From contig JAFUWW010000061.1 of assembly GCA_017471085.1 (NCBI GenBank), forward strand, positions 19,991 to 83,990: a stretch of DNA of 64,000 nucleotides, read 5' to 3'. The position numbers were made by a program, and so were the translations under genes. Below are positions 36,135 through 43,962 of the stretch, piece after piece (positions within the stretch are counted from its first letter, which is position 1; every line of letters starts with the position of its first letter). The notes below the pieces were generated by a model. It made no database searches. It was not told the DNA's origin and was given only the letters and a program-made list of their open reading frames with translations. Source of the DNA: Bacteroidales bacterium (lineage in GTDB: Bacteria; Bacteroidota; Bacteroidia; Bacteroidales; UBA932).

Positions 36135-37182
36135 GTAGGAATTCGCTGGGTGACAGCCCCGTAGCTTTCTTGAAGCCCCTGTAAAACGACGTTCTGTCGC
36201 TGTATCCGGCCAGATCGGCCATGGAGGCGAGCGGCATGTCCGGCTGCTCGTCCATCAACGCCTTTACATAGGCCACTCTTTTGGTGTTGATGTAATCGGA
36301 AAAGGTCATTCCCGTCAGCTGGTTGATGCTGTTGGATACATAGGTGCGGTTCGACCCTACGGCTTCGGCCACGTCCGAGATAAGCAGCCCCTTGTTGCGG
36401 AACAGCTGCTGCTTTTCCATCTGCGCCTCTATTTTCTCCATCAGGACCTGCTGCTGCCCCTCCGCGATGGAGGAATCGGCCTCTGACTGTTCTTCTTTTT
36501 CGGGAATCAGGAGCGCTTCGGCCGGAATATCCGTCTTGTAGCCGACATAGAAAATACAGAACAGCAGGAGCGAACACATTCCGGAAGGAAGTACCAGCAG
36601 GTCGCTGCCCAGGAATTGTTCCCTTCCGATCAGGGCGGCCGTCGAAGAGAGGACCGCCATTACCATCAGCAGGACCATCATGATAAAAATAGGATCCAGG
36701 GTCTTCCCTTCCGTGTCGGCATAATAATTCAGGGCTCTTTTGCGGAACCTTTGAAGGCCGATGGCAGCGTTGATGCTGGAAAACAGGGCGATGACCGGAA
36801 TGCACAGCATGGTCACCTCCTGCACACGGACCATATTACCGCCGGAAATCCCGGAATAAAGCCCCCACAGACTGATAAGTACCCCCGGAATGAGCCAGGG
36901 GGCGAAATGATCCATCCTTCTTCTCTTGTGGATCAGGCAGCGGATGTAATAGTTGTAGAGCGGATAGACCGAGAGGGTGCAGAGGGAATACAGGCACTCG
37001 AAAGGCCAGGATCCCTGTCCTGAAAAATAAACCAGATGGCAGGTATACAGGACGGTGGATACAATGCCGAATCCCGTAAAAACTTTCCGGGCTTTGTCCC
37101 TGCCGGGATGATCCAGCAGGAGAAGGACAGTCCAAAACAGGCAGACGGTCATCGGAAGAACGGTGGCCAGGGTGTACAGCAT
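36121..37182 (-). CDS. Membrane-embedded AraC-family regulator (7TM-like plus HTH)
   Basis: 353 residues. The first about 215 form some six or seven hydrophobic helices (MLYTLATVLPMTVCLFWTVL onward). A charged linker follows, then an AraC DNA-binding domain at about 245-353 (VAEAVGSNRTYVSNSINQLTG; LASMADLAGYSDRTSFYRGF). It has no kinase or receiver, so it would sense at the membrane and bind DNA directly, as other Bacteroidetes 7TM-AraC proteins may. ATG 37182 lies 3 nt after the DUF456 stop, so both are driven by the promoter at 37685-37714. The two Kelch-AraC proteins near 58-64 kb share its C-terminal domain type. Confidence 0.88.
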   Translation of the reverse strand: MLYTLATVLPMTVCLFWTVLLLLDHPGRDKARKVFTGFGIVSTVLYTCHLVYFSGQGSWPFECLYSLCTLSVYPLYNYYIRCLIHKRRRMDHFAPWLIPGVLISLWGLYSGISGGNMVRVQEVTMLCIPVIALFSSINAAIGLQRFRKRALNYYADTEGKTLDPIFIMMVLLMVMAVLSSTAALIGREQFLGSDLLVLPSGMCSLLLFCIFYVGYKTDIPAEALLIPEKEEQSEADSSIAEGQQQVLMEKIEAQMEKQQLFRNKGLLISDVAEAVGSNRTYVSNSINQLTGMTFSDYINTKRVAYVKALMDEQPDMPLASMADLAGYSDRTSFYRGFKKATGLSPSEFLQKRG

Positions 37183-37185
37183 GGG

Positions 37186-37680
37186 CTAAAAGGCGTAGAC
37201 AATAATGTAAAACAGCATCACTGCCGAGCAGATGAGTTTGATGCCTGTTCCGAAAATAAAGCCCAGGAAGGCTCCGAAGGCCGATTTCAGGGAGGAGATG
37301 GCCGGTTTGTTGGCCAGGAACAGCTCTGCCAGGAAGGCACCCAGCAGAGAACCCATGATCATGCCGATGGGCGGGTAGATAAGCCCGATGAACAGGCCGG
37401 CGACGGCTCCCCACCCGCCATATTTGCTGCCGCCGGTGAGTTTGGTGAAATAGGCGGGAACGATATAGTCAAGGATGCTTACCACAATGACGATGGCCAG
37501 CCAGATCAGGAGGAAACTGGTGGACATGGGGTTTCCTCCGCCGTCAAGGCCGGCGCCCCAGATATACAGGACCAGCATCCCCACCCAGCTGAGCGGGGGG
37601 CCCGGAAGAGCCGGAGCAACGCTGCCGATGATGCCGACGATGCCCAGAATGATGGCAAGGATGGCAATAAAAGTTTCCAT
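37186..37680 (-). CDS. DUF456-family membrane protein
   Basis: 164 residues, about five hydrophobic segments, Gly-rich (ILGIVGIIGSVAPALPGPPLSW; GGSKYGGWGAVAGLFIGLIYPP). This matches the DUF456 family, two-fold repeated small membrane proteins of unknown role with glycine-zipper helices. ATG 37680 is only 4 nt past a TATTTTTG box, so the transcript is probably leaderless. It is first in an operon with the 7TM-AraC regulator and is divergent from pepP. Confidence 0.85.
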   Translation of the reverse strand: METFIAILAIILGIVGIIGSVAPALPGPPLSWVGMLVLYIWGAGLDGGGNPMSTSFLLIWLAIVIVVSILDYIVPAYFTKLTGGSKYGGWGAVAGLFIGLIYPPIGMIMGSLLGAFLAELFLANKPAISSLKSAFGAFLGFIFGTGIKLICSAVMLFYIIVYAF

Positions 37681-37684
37681 GGCA

Positions 37685-37714
37685 CAAAAATATTGATTAT
37701 CTTTGGACAAACAA
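37685..37714 (-). promoter_or_regulatory. Promoter of DUF456/AraC operon, overlapping the pepP promoter
   Basis: Minus-strand -7 TATTTTTG (37692-37685), -33 TTG (37714-37712), spacer 19 nt. The pepP -7 box TATCTTTG (37698-37705) lies inside this spacer on the other strand, so both cannot be bound at once. Confidence 0.65.
37698..37705 (+). promoter_or_regulatory. -7 box of the pepP promoter
   Basis: TATCTTTG, 22 nt before the pepP ATG. No canonical -33 TTG with 19-21 nt spacing was found. Confidence 0.55.
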
Positions 37715-37727
37715 AATTAAAATCACT

Positions 37728-39131
37728 ATGTTTTACAAGGATGTTTATATAAGAAGGCGCCGGACGCTGCTTGAAAAAATGCAGGAATCCGGGCAGAAAG
37801 GACTGATTCTTTTCGTGGGAAATGCAGAGGCTCCCGCCCAATATAAAGACAACTGCTACAAATGGCGTCAGGACAGCTCCTGGCTGTATTTCTTCGGCTT
37901 GGACGAACCCCGCTACGCAGCCTTGCTGGACATAGATTCCGGCGAGGAGACCCTCTTTGCCGATGACGTGGAAATCGACGATATCATCTGGATGGGGCCG
38001 CAGCCGACCATTGCCTCCCTTGCCGCCTCCGTGGGCGTAGGAAAGAGCGCTCCGTACGCCGATTTGGACAAAGAGGTCTATGCCGCCAGAAAGGCCGGCA
38101 GGGACATCCACTTCCTGGCTCCTTCCCGGTATTACAACACCCTCAAGCTCATGGAATTGCTTGGCTGCCAGCGGATAGACCGCAAAGTCTCCGAGCCGCT
38201 CACCCGGGCCGTCATCTCCATGCGCCTGATAAAGGAAGATATTGAAATCCAGGCCATCGACGCTGCTTGCGCCCTGGGTTACGAAATGCATTCGGTGGCC
38301 CGTGATTCCATCGTCCCGGGCATCGTTGAGCAGGATATCGTGGGCAAGATGGAAGGCGTGGCGCTGGCCAAGGGCTGGGGCGTTTCCTTCCCCACCATCC
38401 TCACCCAGCACGGTGAAACCCTGCACAACCACCTGCACGACAAAGTGATTGAACCCGGAAAACTGATGGTGATCGACGCCGGCGTGGAGAGCAACGAGCA
38501 CTATGCGTCGGATTTCACCCGCACTTATCCCACCAGCGGCAAGTTCACCCGGAAGCAGCGGGAGGTGTACCAGATCGTGTACGAGTGCAACGAACTGGCT
38601 TTCAGCCTAACCAAGCCGGGCGTTACTTATAGGGAAGTGCATCTGGCCACGGCCCGCAAGATGCTGGAAGGCCTGAGCGCCCTGGGCCTTGTGAAGGGAG
38701 ACCTGGACGAGATGGTGGCAAAGGGCATTGCGGGTCTGTTCCAGCCGCACGGCCTGGGCCACAACATGGGCCTGGACGTACACGACATGGAAGACCTGGG
38801 CGAAAACCTGGTGGGGTACGACCCGGACCAGACCCGTGCCAAGCAGCTGGGCCTGGGTTCCCTGAGGATGGCCCGCCGCCTGGTCCCCGGCCATGTCATC
38901 ACGGACGAACCCGGCATTTACTTCATCCCCGCCCTCATCGAGAAGTTTAAGAAGGAAGGCCTGGGCTATGATTTCGTGAACTACGCCAAGCTGGAGGGCT
39001 ACTACGACTTCGGCGGTATCCGCCTGGAAGACGACGTGCTGGTAACGGAGACAGGCGCCAGGAGATTGGGCCCCCATCGCCTGCCTGTAAGTCCGGATGA
39101 TGTGGAAGCCGCCATGGCGGCCGCCCGTTAG
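37728..39131 (+). CDS. pepP: Xaa-Pro aminopeptidase (M24B)
   Basis: A 467-residue cytosolic metallopeptidase. It has an N-terminal aminopeptidase-P domain (about 1-165) and a pita-bread C-terminal domain with the metal ligands in VIDAGVESNEHYASDFTRTYP (two Asp), HGLGHNMGLDVHD (His), TDEPGIYFIP (Glu) and GGIRLEDDVLVT (Glu). It removes N-terminal residues next to proline. The stop overlaps the convergent gene by 3 nt. Confidence 0.95.
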   Translation: MFYKDVYIRRRRTLLEKMQESGQKGLILFVGNAEAPAQYKDNCYKWRQDSSWLYFFGLDEPRYAALLDIDSGEETLFADDVEIDDIIWMGPQPTIASLAASVGVGKSAPYADLDKEVYAARKAGRDIHFLAPSRYYNTLKLMELLGCQRIDRKVSEPLTRAVISMRLIKEDIEIQAIDAACALGYEMHSVARDSIVPGIVEQDIVGKMEGVALAKGWGVSFPTILTQHGETLHNHLHDKVIEPGKLMVIDAGVESNEHYASDFTRTYPTSGKFTRKQREVYQIVYECNELAFSLTKPGVTYREVHLATARKMLEGLSALGLVKGDLDEMVAKGIAGLFQPHGLGHNMGLDVHDMEDLGENLVGYDPDQTRAKQLGLGSLRMARRLVPGHVITDEPGIYFIPALIEKFKKEGLGYDFVNYAKLEGYYDFGGIRLEDDVLVTETGARRLGPHRLPVSPDDVEAAMAAAR

Positions 39132-39703
39132 TTCAGATCTGCAATTTCCTCGGCCAGATTGTCGTACATGAGGCCCATGCGAACCCGCTGGCTCACATGG
39201 CTTTCCCCTTTGATCCCATCCACTTTAAGGACAAGGACAACCTCTCCGGTTTCTTTGTCCTTAAATTCTATCGTACCGGACATCTTCATGCCGCCTGCGT
39301 CCCTGCGGGCCCAGGGGTTGAACATGCTTCCGCCTTCTCCCAAATCCAGTTCATTCACGTGGATGGTCATTTCGTATGCATAGACATCTTCCGAACCGAA
39401 GGCGAAAACCTGCAGGCCACGGGAGTTCTCGTCATTGAAGGAGGCATAGAAGTATTGCTGGGCGAAAGTGGCTTCCTCGTCCCAATCTTCCACATAGTCG
39501 TCTCCTTTTTCCTTAAGGTATTCCATGAGGGGTTTTTCTTCCACTTGTGTGTTGGAATAGTCAAACTTTACAGAGCAGAGGGCTTCTTTTTCCCCCAGGA
39601 TTTTCACATTGCCGGAAACAACAGAAACGTGGTCCGGCTTGCGGGCACTCACGATGCCGACAGACATCAGTGTCACGGCAAAAATGGCAAGAGATTTTTT
39701 CAT
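39128..39703 (-). CDS. Small secreted protein of unknown function
   Basis: 191 residues from ATG 39703, which gives a signal peptide (MKKSLAIFAVTLMSVGIVSA). The mature part is acidic (EYLKEKGDDYVEDWDEEATF) and beta-rich toward the end (GMKMSGTIEFKDKETGEVVL). No family recognised. The frame stays open upstream to 40111 through relic and repeat DNA, but a promoter of ideal spacing (39725-39755) and the signal peptide fix the start at 39703. Confidence 0.75.
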   Translation of the reverse strand: MKKSLAIFAVTLMSVGIVSARKPDHVSVVSGNVKILGEKEALCSVKFDYSNTQVEEKPLMEYLKEKGDDYVEDWDEEATFAQQYFYASFNDENSRGLQVFAFGSEDVYAYEMTIHVNELDLGEGGSMFNPWARRDAGGMKMSGTIEFKDKETGEVVLVLKVDGIKGESHVSQRVRMGLMYDNLAEEIADLN

Positions 39704-39724
39704 GGCAGATGGGATTTGTTTTTG

Positions 39725-39755
39725 CAAACATAAGGAATAACTCGGTAATAAACAA
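39725..39755 (-). promoter_or_regulatory. Promoter of the small secreted protein gene
   Basis: Minus-strand -7 TATGTTTG (39732-39725), -33 TTG (39755-39753), spacer exactly 20 nt, leader about 17 nt. It lies immediately after the nhaA relic. Confidence 0.7.
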
Positions 39756-39762
39756 GCGTTTC

Positions 39763-39904
39763 CTTTTGTTTTTGCAAACCTGACACCACATTGATGAGCA
39801 GCGACCCCAGTACGCCGGAGGCGATGGATTCCAAGAGCACGGCAATCTTGCCGGCATCGCGCAGACGCTGCGTAGTGGCTGGGTCGATGCCCTCCCTCTC
39901 CGGC
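39763..39904 (-). pseudogene. 3' relic of a second nhaA
   Basis: Minus-strand translation reads IDPATTQRLRDAGKIAVLL then ESIASGVLGSLLINVVSGLQ, a close match to the C-terminus of the intact nhaA at 41724-43142 (IDPAVTQHLRDAGKIAVLMG, VASGVLGSLLINVVAKLQ). The upstream AGEG is shifted by an apparent 4-nt insertion (gagggaggg for gaggg). Nothing more of nhaA is present 5' of this; repeats begin at once. It is a decayed duplicate or recombination scar. Confidence 0.8.
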
Positions 39905-40043
39905 CACGTTGGTCATGAAATCGACCTTGGAGTGCCCTGCGGCTGTCAACGCGGCAAGGTTTTTGGCCGATAGGGCCCGTTTCGTTGCCACGTTGGTCAT
40001 GAAATCGGCCTCGGAGTGCCCTGCGGCTGTCAACGCGGCAAGG
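39903..40043. repeat. Two 57-bp direct repeats, period 84 bp
   Basis: Copies at 39903-39959 and 39987-40043 differ at only two positions, separated by 27 nt. The 84-bp period is a multiple of three and the minus-strand reading gives LAALTAAGHS(E/K)(A/V)DFMTNVA twice, so it may come from a protein with 28-residue repeats. No family recognised. Confidence 0.8.
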
Positions 40044-40104
40044 AGCTTCCTTCCGGCCGGCTTGTTGCTTTCGGCATGCATTCTTGCACCGCCGCCGCTG
40101 CACA

Positions 40105-40277
40105 CCTGCACTAAAGCACACTTTTGCCTTTCCAGGCCCCATTTCGTGCTTCAGCCACGCCTGCACTAAAGCACACTTTCGCTCTTCCAGGCCACATTTC
40201 GTGCTTCAGCCACGCCTGCACACCTGCACTAAAGCACACTTTTGCCTTTCCAGGCCCCATTTCGTGCTTTAGCCACA
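40105..40277. repeat. Three 55-bp tandem repeats, each a hairpin unit
   Basis: Copies at 40105-40159, 40160-40214 and 40223-40277, the last after an 8-bp partial duplication (CCTGCACA). Each has CTAAAGCAC near the start and GTGCTTTAG or GTGCTTCAG near the end, forming a 9-bp stem; the T-to-C change keeps a G-U pair only in minus-strand RNA. An inner GCCT-GGAA-AGGC stem-loop is seen in copies 1 and 3. Confidence 0.8.
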
Positions 40278-40310
40278 CATCAAAAACAAGGCGCTTGTTT
40301 GAACAGAAAA

Positions 40311-40336
40311 CCATCAGCGAGCGAGCCCGCTGATGG
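40311..40336 (-). terminator. Hairpin terminator-like element after the repeat block
   Basis: CCATCAGCG (40311-40319) with CGCTGATGG (40328-40336), 8-nt loop. On the minus strand it is followed by TTTTCTGTTC. No minus-strand gene feeds into it, so its role is unclear. The remainder of 40278-40433 holds nothing recognisable. Confidence 0.45.
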
Positions 40337-40433
40337 AATCTTGGCCGTTCATTGTGTTTGATGAGGCTTTAATCATTTTCAAGCCATTCCATGTGAAACA
40401 GGAGGGTGAGTTCCGTGCTGAATGAACCGCTTC

Positions 40434-40464
40434 TTGTCAAATTGAGTAAGAAGCGGTATCTTTG
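40434..40464 (+). promoter_or_regulatory. Promoter of the ahcY-nhaA-fabG operon
   Basis: -33 TTG at 40434-40436, -7 TATCTTTG at 40457-40464, spacer exactly 20 nt, leader about 14 nt. Confidence 0.8.
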
Positions 40465-40482
40465 CATACTAAATCGCTCGCT

Positions 40483-41721
40483 ATGGAAAGTCATATCAGA
40501 GATATCAACCTGTGGGAAAGCGGGGAGCTCAAGCTCAGCTGGGTCCGCAGCCACATGCCCCTTCTGGAGGGGATCGAAAAAGATTTCGCGGAAAGCAAGC
40601 CCTTCAAGGGTCTGAAAATCGCCCTCAGCGTGCATCTGGAGGCCAAAACGGCCCACCTGTGCGAGGTGCTCGCCGCCGGCGGGGCCCAGATGTACATCAC
40701 CGGCTCCAACCCCCTGAGCACCCAGGACGACGTCGCCGCCGCACTGGTGCACGAAGGCCTCAACGTGTTCGCCGTCCACGGCGCCACGGCCGAGGAGTAC
40801 ATGGACGATATCCGCAGCGTGCTCAAAGCGGGCCCGAACATCATTATTGACGATGGCGGAGACCTCGTGACCACCCTGCACAACGAATTCCCGGAGCTGG
40901 TTCCCGGGGTGATCGGCGGCTGTGAAGAGACCACCACCGGCATCCTGCGCCTGAAGGCGATGGCAGCCGCCGGCGCCCTCCGGTTCCCCATGATGCTGGT
41001 GAACGACGCCGACTGCAAGCACCTGTTCGACAACCGCTACGGCACCGGCCAGAGCGTGTGGGACGGCATCAACCGCACCACCAACCTGATTGTGGCCGGC
41101 AAGAACGTGGTGGTGGCCGGATACGGCTGGTGTGGCAAGGGCGTGGCCATGCGGGCCAAGGGCCTGGGCGCGGAAGTGATTGTCACAGAGGTGGATCCCG
41201 TGAAGGCCATGGAGGCCATTATGGACGGATTCAAAGTTATGCCGATGAGGGAGGCCGCCGCCCTGGGCGACATCTTCGTCACCGTCACGGGCTGCAAGGA
41301 CGTCATTACCCCGGCCGATTTCCTCCGGATGAAAGAAGGCGCCATCTGCTGCAATGCAGGCCATTTCGACGTGGAGGTGGCCGTGGCCGACCTCCGCAAG
41401 ATGGCCGTAAGCCATCGGCCCGCCCGCAACAATATCGAAGCCTATACCCTGGAGAACGGCCGCACGGTGTACATCATTGCCGAAGGCCGTCTGGTGAACC
41501 TCGCCGCCGGCGACGGGCACCCTGCCGAGATCATGGACATGTCGTTCGCCATCCAGGCGCTGAGCGCCCGGTACCTGGCCGACCATCGCGGCACCATCGG
41601 CACCGTCCTCAACCAGGTGCCCGCCGAGATAGACCGGGAAGTGGCCCTGCGCAAGCTCACGGACTGGGGCGTTTCCATCGACACGCTTTCTGCAGAACAG
41701 TATAACTATTTGTACAAGTAA
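40483..41721 (+). CDS. ahcY: S-adenosyl-L-homocysteine hydrolase, short type
   Basis: 412 residues from ATG 40483 (the longer frame from 40462 starts inside the -7 box). NAD-binding loop VVAGYGWCGKGVAMRAKG; substrate/cofactor motifs HLEAKTAHLCEVL, NDADCKHLFDNRYGTGQS and GHFDVEVAV. The enzyme splits S-adenosylhomocysteine to adenosine and homocysteine, recycling methylation by-product. The length is that of the archaeal/thermophile-type enzyme, lacking the internal insertion of longer bacterial forms; related short proteins may prefer S-inosylhomocysteine, so the exact substrate is uncertain. nhaA follows 2 nt downstream. Confidence 0.92.
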   Translation: MESHIRDINLWESGELKLSWVRSHMPLLEGIEKDFAESKPFKGLKIALSVHLEAKTAHLCEVLAAGGAQMYITGSNPLSTQDDVAAALVHEGLNVFAVHGATAEEYMDDIRSVLKAGPNIIIDDGGDLVTTLHNEFPELVPGVIGGCEETTTGILRLKAMAAAGALRFPMMLVNDADCKHLFDNRYGTGQSVWDGINRTTNLIVAGKNVVVAGYGWCGKGVAMRAKGLGAEVIVTEVDPVKAMEAIMDGFKVMPMREAAALGDIFVTVTGCKDVITPADFLRMKEGAICCNAGHFDVEVAVADLRKMAVSHRPARNNIEAYTLENGRTVYIIAEGRLVNLAAGDGHPAEIMDMSFAIQALSARYLADHRGTIGTVLNQVPAEIDREVALRKLTDWGVSIDTLSAEQYNYLYK

Positions 41722-41723
41722 TT

Positions 41724-43142
41724 ATGGCGCTTATTCCTATATACTGGTGGAACAAGGAAGTGCACAACTTCCAGATTTCCCAGAAGAGATTCACCAAACA
41801 GCCCTGGGCCAACGGCGTGGTGCTGCTGGGCTGCGTGGTCATTGCCATGCTGCTGGCCAACCTGCCTTTCACCAAGCACATCTATCACGCGGTCCTGGAG
41901 ACGGAGTTCACCATGAACATCAAGTCGCCGGGCGGCACCGTGGACTGGGTCTTCCCCCACGGCATGACGGTGGAGAAGTTCATCAACGACATCCTGATGG
42001 TGATCTTTTTCTTTACCGTCGGCCTGGAAATCAAGCGGGAAGTGGTGTGCGGAGAACTGTCCTCCTTCAAGAAAGCCATCCTTCCGGTGATCGCGGCCTT
42101 CGGCGGCGTGGTTTTCCCCGCCCTGATCTACACCATCGTGAACCATGGCACGCTGGCCTCTTCCGGCTGGGGCATCCCCACGGCCACCGACATCGCCTTT
42201 GCCGTGGGCATCCTGTCCATCCTGGGCGACAAAGTGCCCATCTCCCTGAAAGTGTTCCTCACGGCCCTTGCCATTGCCGATGACCTGATCGCCATCCTGG
42301 TGGTCGCCTTCTTCTACGGCGGCACCATCAAGCTTCCGCTGCTGTTCATCGCCCTGATGGTGATTCTGTTCGTGGCCCTGATGAAAAAACTGGGAGAGAA
42401 GCGCATCAGCTACTATGTCGTCCCTGCCATCGTGGTGTGGTTCCTGTTCTATTACAGCGGCATCCACGCCACCATGACCGGCGTGGTGATCGCCCTGCTC
42501 ATCCCGATGGACGCCCGTTACAACAAGGCCAAGTTCCACCGCCGCGCAGGCATCCTGTACAACGGGCTGGTGGAATCCGAATCCGTGAGCACCAACGAAT
42601 CGTTCCCCAACGGCCCGCAGCGTTTCTATCTGCGCCGCCTGTCCAGCCTCACCAAGAAGACCATTCCGCCTTCCTACCGGCTGGAGCACAAGCTGAACCC
42701 CATCGTGAACTTCGCCATCATGCCTATCTTCGCCCTGGCCAATGCGGGCGTGGAAATCCCGGACCTGTCGTATTTCAACATTTTCCATGTCGATCCCGCC
42801 CTGGGCGGCGTGGGGCTGGGCATTTTCCTGGGCCTGCTGCTGGGCAAGCCCCTGGGCATCACCCTCGCTTCCTGGATTTCCATCAAATGCAAGGTGGGTG
42901 AAATGCCGGCGAAGGCCACCTGGCCCATGCTGTTCGCCGTGGCCTGCCTGGGCGGTATCGGCTTCACCATGTCCATCTTCGTGGACACGCTGTCCTTCGC
43001 CGGGGAGGGGATCGACCCTGCCGTTACGCAGCATCTGCGCGATGCCGGTAAAATCGCCGTTCTGATGGGCTCCGTAGCCTCCGGCGTACTGGGGTCGCTG
43101 CTCATCAACGTTGTCGCTAAATTACAGAAAAACAAGAAATAA
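41724..43142 (+). CDS. nhaA: NhaA-type Na+/H+ antiporter
   Basis: A 472-residue membrane protein, longer than E. coli NhaA because of a hydrophilic insert at about 270-315. Core motifs: FFTVGLEIKREVVCGEL, GWGIPTATDIAFAVGILSIL, and the two transport aspartates in LAIADDLIAILV; later ALANAGVEI and KPLGITLASW. It exports Na+ in exchange for protons. Lies between ahcY (2 nt) and fabG (3 nt), so all three are probably co-transcribed. A relic of its 3' end sits upstream of ahcY at 39763-39904. Confidence 0.95.
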   Translation: MALIPIYWWNKEVHNFQISQKRFTKQPWANGVVLLGCVVIAMLLANLPFTKHIYHAVLETEFTMNIKSPGGTVDWVFPHGMTVEKFINDILMVIFFFTVGLEIKREVVCGELSSFKKAILPVIAAFGGVVFPALIYTIVNHGTLASSGWGIPTATDIAFAVGILSILGDKVPISLKVFLTALAIADDLIAILVVAFFYGGTIKLPLLFIALMVILFVALMKKLGEKRISYYVVPAIVVWFLFYYSGIHATMTGVVIALLIPMDARYNKAKFHRRAGILYNGLVESESVSTNESFPNGPQRFYLRRLSSLTKKTIPPSYRLEHKLNPIVNFAIMPIFALANAGVEIPDLSYFNIFHVDPALGGVGLGIFLGLLLGKPLGITLASWISIKCKVGEMPAKATWPMLFAVACLGGIGFTMSIFVDTLSFAGEGIDPAVTQHLRDAGKIAVLMGSVASGVLGSLLINVVAKLQKNKK

Positions 43143-43145
43143 GAT

Positions 43146-43892
43146 ATGGGACTTTTAGACGGAAAAACCGCTTTGATCACCGGCGCCGCCCGCGGAATCG
43201 GCAAAGCCATTGCTCTTAAATTTGCCTCGGAAGGGGCCGATATCGCTTTTACGGATCTGGCCATCAACGACACTGCCCTGGAGACCATCCGGGAAATAGA
43301 GGCCCTGGGCCGCAAGGTGAAGGGCTATGCCTCCAACTGCGCCAATTTCGAGGAGACGCAGGCCGTGGTGGAGGATATCGTCAAGGACTTCGGCCGAATT
43401 GATGTGCTGGTGAACAATGCCGGCATCACCAAGGACGGCCTGGTGATGCGCATGAGCGAGCAGCAGTGGGACGCCGTGATCGCCGTCAATATGAAAGGCG
43501 CCTTCAACTTCCTGCACGCCGTGGTGCCCGTGATGGCCCGTCAGAAGGGCGGCAGCATCATCAACATGGCCTCCATCGCCGGCCAGACCGGCAATCCCGG
43601 CCAGGTGAACTATTCGGCCTCCAAAGCCGGCCTCATCGCCATGGCCAAATCCGTTGCCAAGGAAATGGGCGCCCGCGGCATCCGCGCCAATTCCATCGCT
43701 CCGGGCTTCATCATCTCCGAAATGACCGACGCCCTCCCTCAGGCCGTGAAGGACGAATATCTCAAGATGATTCCCCTCAAACGGGGCGGCACCGTGGACG
43801 ACATCGCCAACACCGCCCTCTACCTGGCCTCCGACCTTTCCTCCTATGTGACCGGCCAGGTAATTGCCGTAAACGGCGGCATGTACTGCTAG
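43146..43892 (+). CDS. fabG: 3-oxoacyl-[acyl-carrier-protein] reductase
   Basis: A 248-residue short-chain dehydrogenase. NADPH loop TGAARGIGKA, NNAG motif in VLVNNAGITKDG, catalytic Ser-Tyr-Lys in NMASIAGQTGNPGQVNYSASK. The start MGLLDGKTALITG and end VTGQVIAVNGGMYC are those of FabG, which reduces beta-ketoacyl-ACP in fatty-acid elongation. Other SDR substrates cannot be excluded, as it is not in a fab cluster. Confidence 0.92.
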   Translation: MGLLDGKTALITGAARGIGKAIALKFASEGADIAFTDLAINDTALETIREIEALGRKVKGYASNCANFEETQAVVEDIVKDFGRIDVLVNNAGITKDGLVMRMSEQQWDAVIAVNMKGAFNFLHAVVPVMARQKGGSIINMASIAGQTGNPGQVNYSASKAGLIAMAKSVAKEMGARGIRANSIAPGFIISEMTDALPQAVKDEYLKMIPLKRGGTVDDIANTALYLASDLSSYVTGQVIAVNGGMYC

Positions 43893-43904
43893 CGTGCACT
43901 TTGT

Positions 43905-43940
43905 TTGCAACCCGGTTGCAAGGAAAGCGGCGTACCTTTG
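43905..43940 (+). promoter_or_regulatory. Promoter with dyad TTGCAAC-CCG-GTTGCAA ahead of the P-type ATPase
   Basis: Dyad arms 43905-43911 and 43915-43921, then -7 TACCTTTG at 43933-43940. The core TGCAAC-N3-GTTGCA is the same as at 27710-27724. Placement over the -33/-7 spacer suggests control by a metal-responsive repressor or a spacer-binding activator (inference). Confidence 0.6.
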
Positions 43941-43962
43941 CACTGGTAAAACAAACAAAGCT

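Noticed and set aside
39128..40111. 327-codon version of the small secreted protein
   Set aside because: The N-terminal 136 residues run through relic and repeat DNA; a signal peptide and an ideally spaced promoter mark ATG 39703 as the start.
40105..40277. CRISPR array
   Set aside because: Repeats are adjacent 55-mers with no unique spacers of constant length, and no cas genes are present.
42674..43315. 213-codon minus-strand frame over nhaA and fabG
   Set aside because: Shadow of nhaA/fabG; it starts inside fabG and has no recognisable domain.
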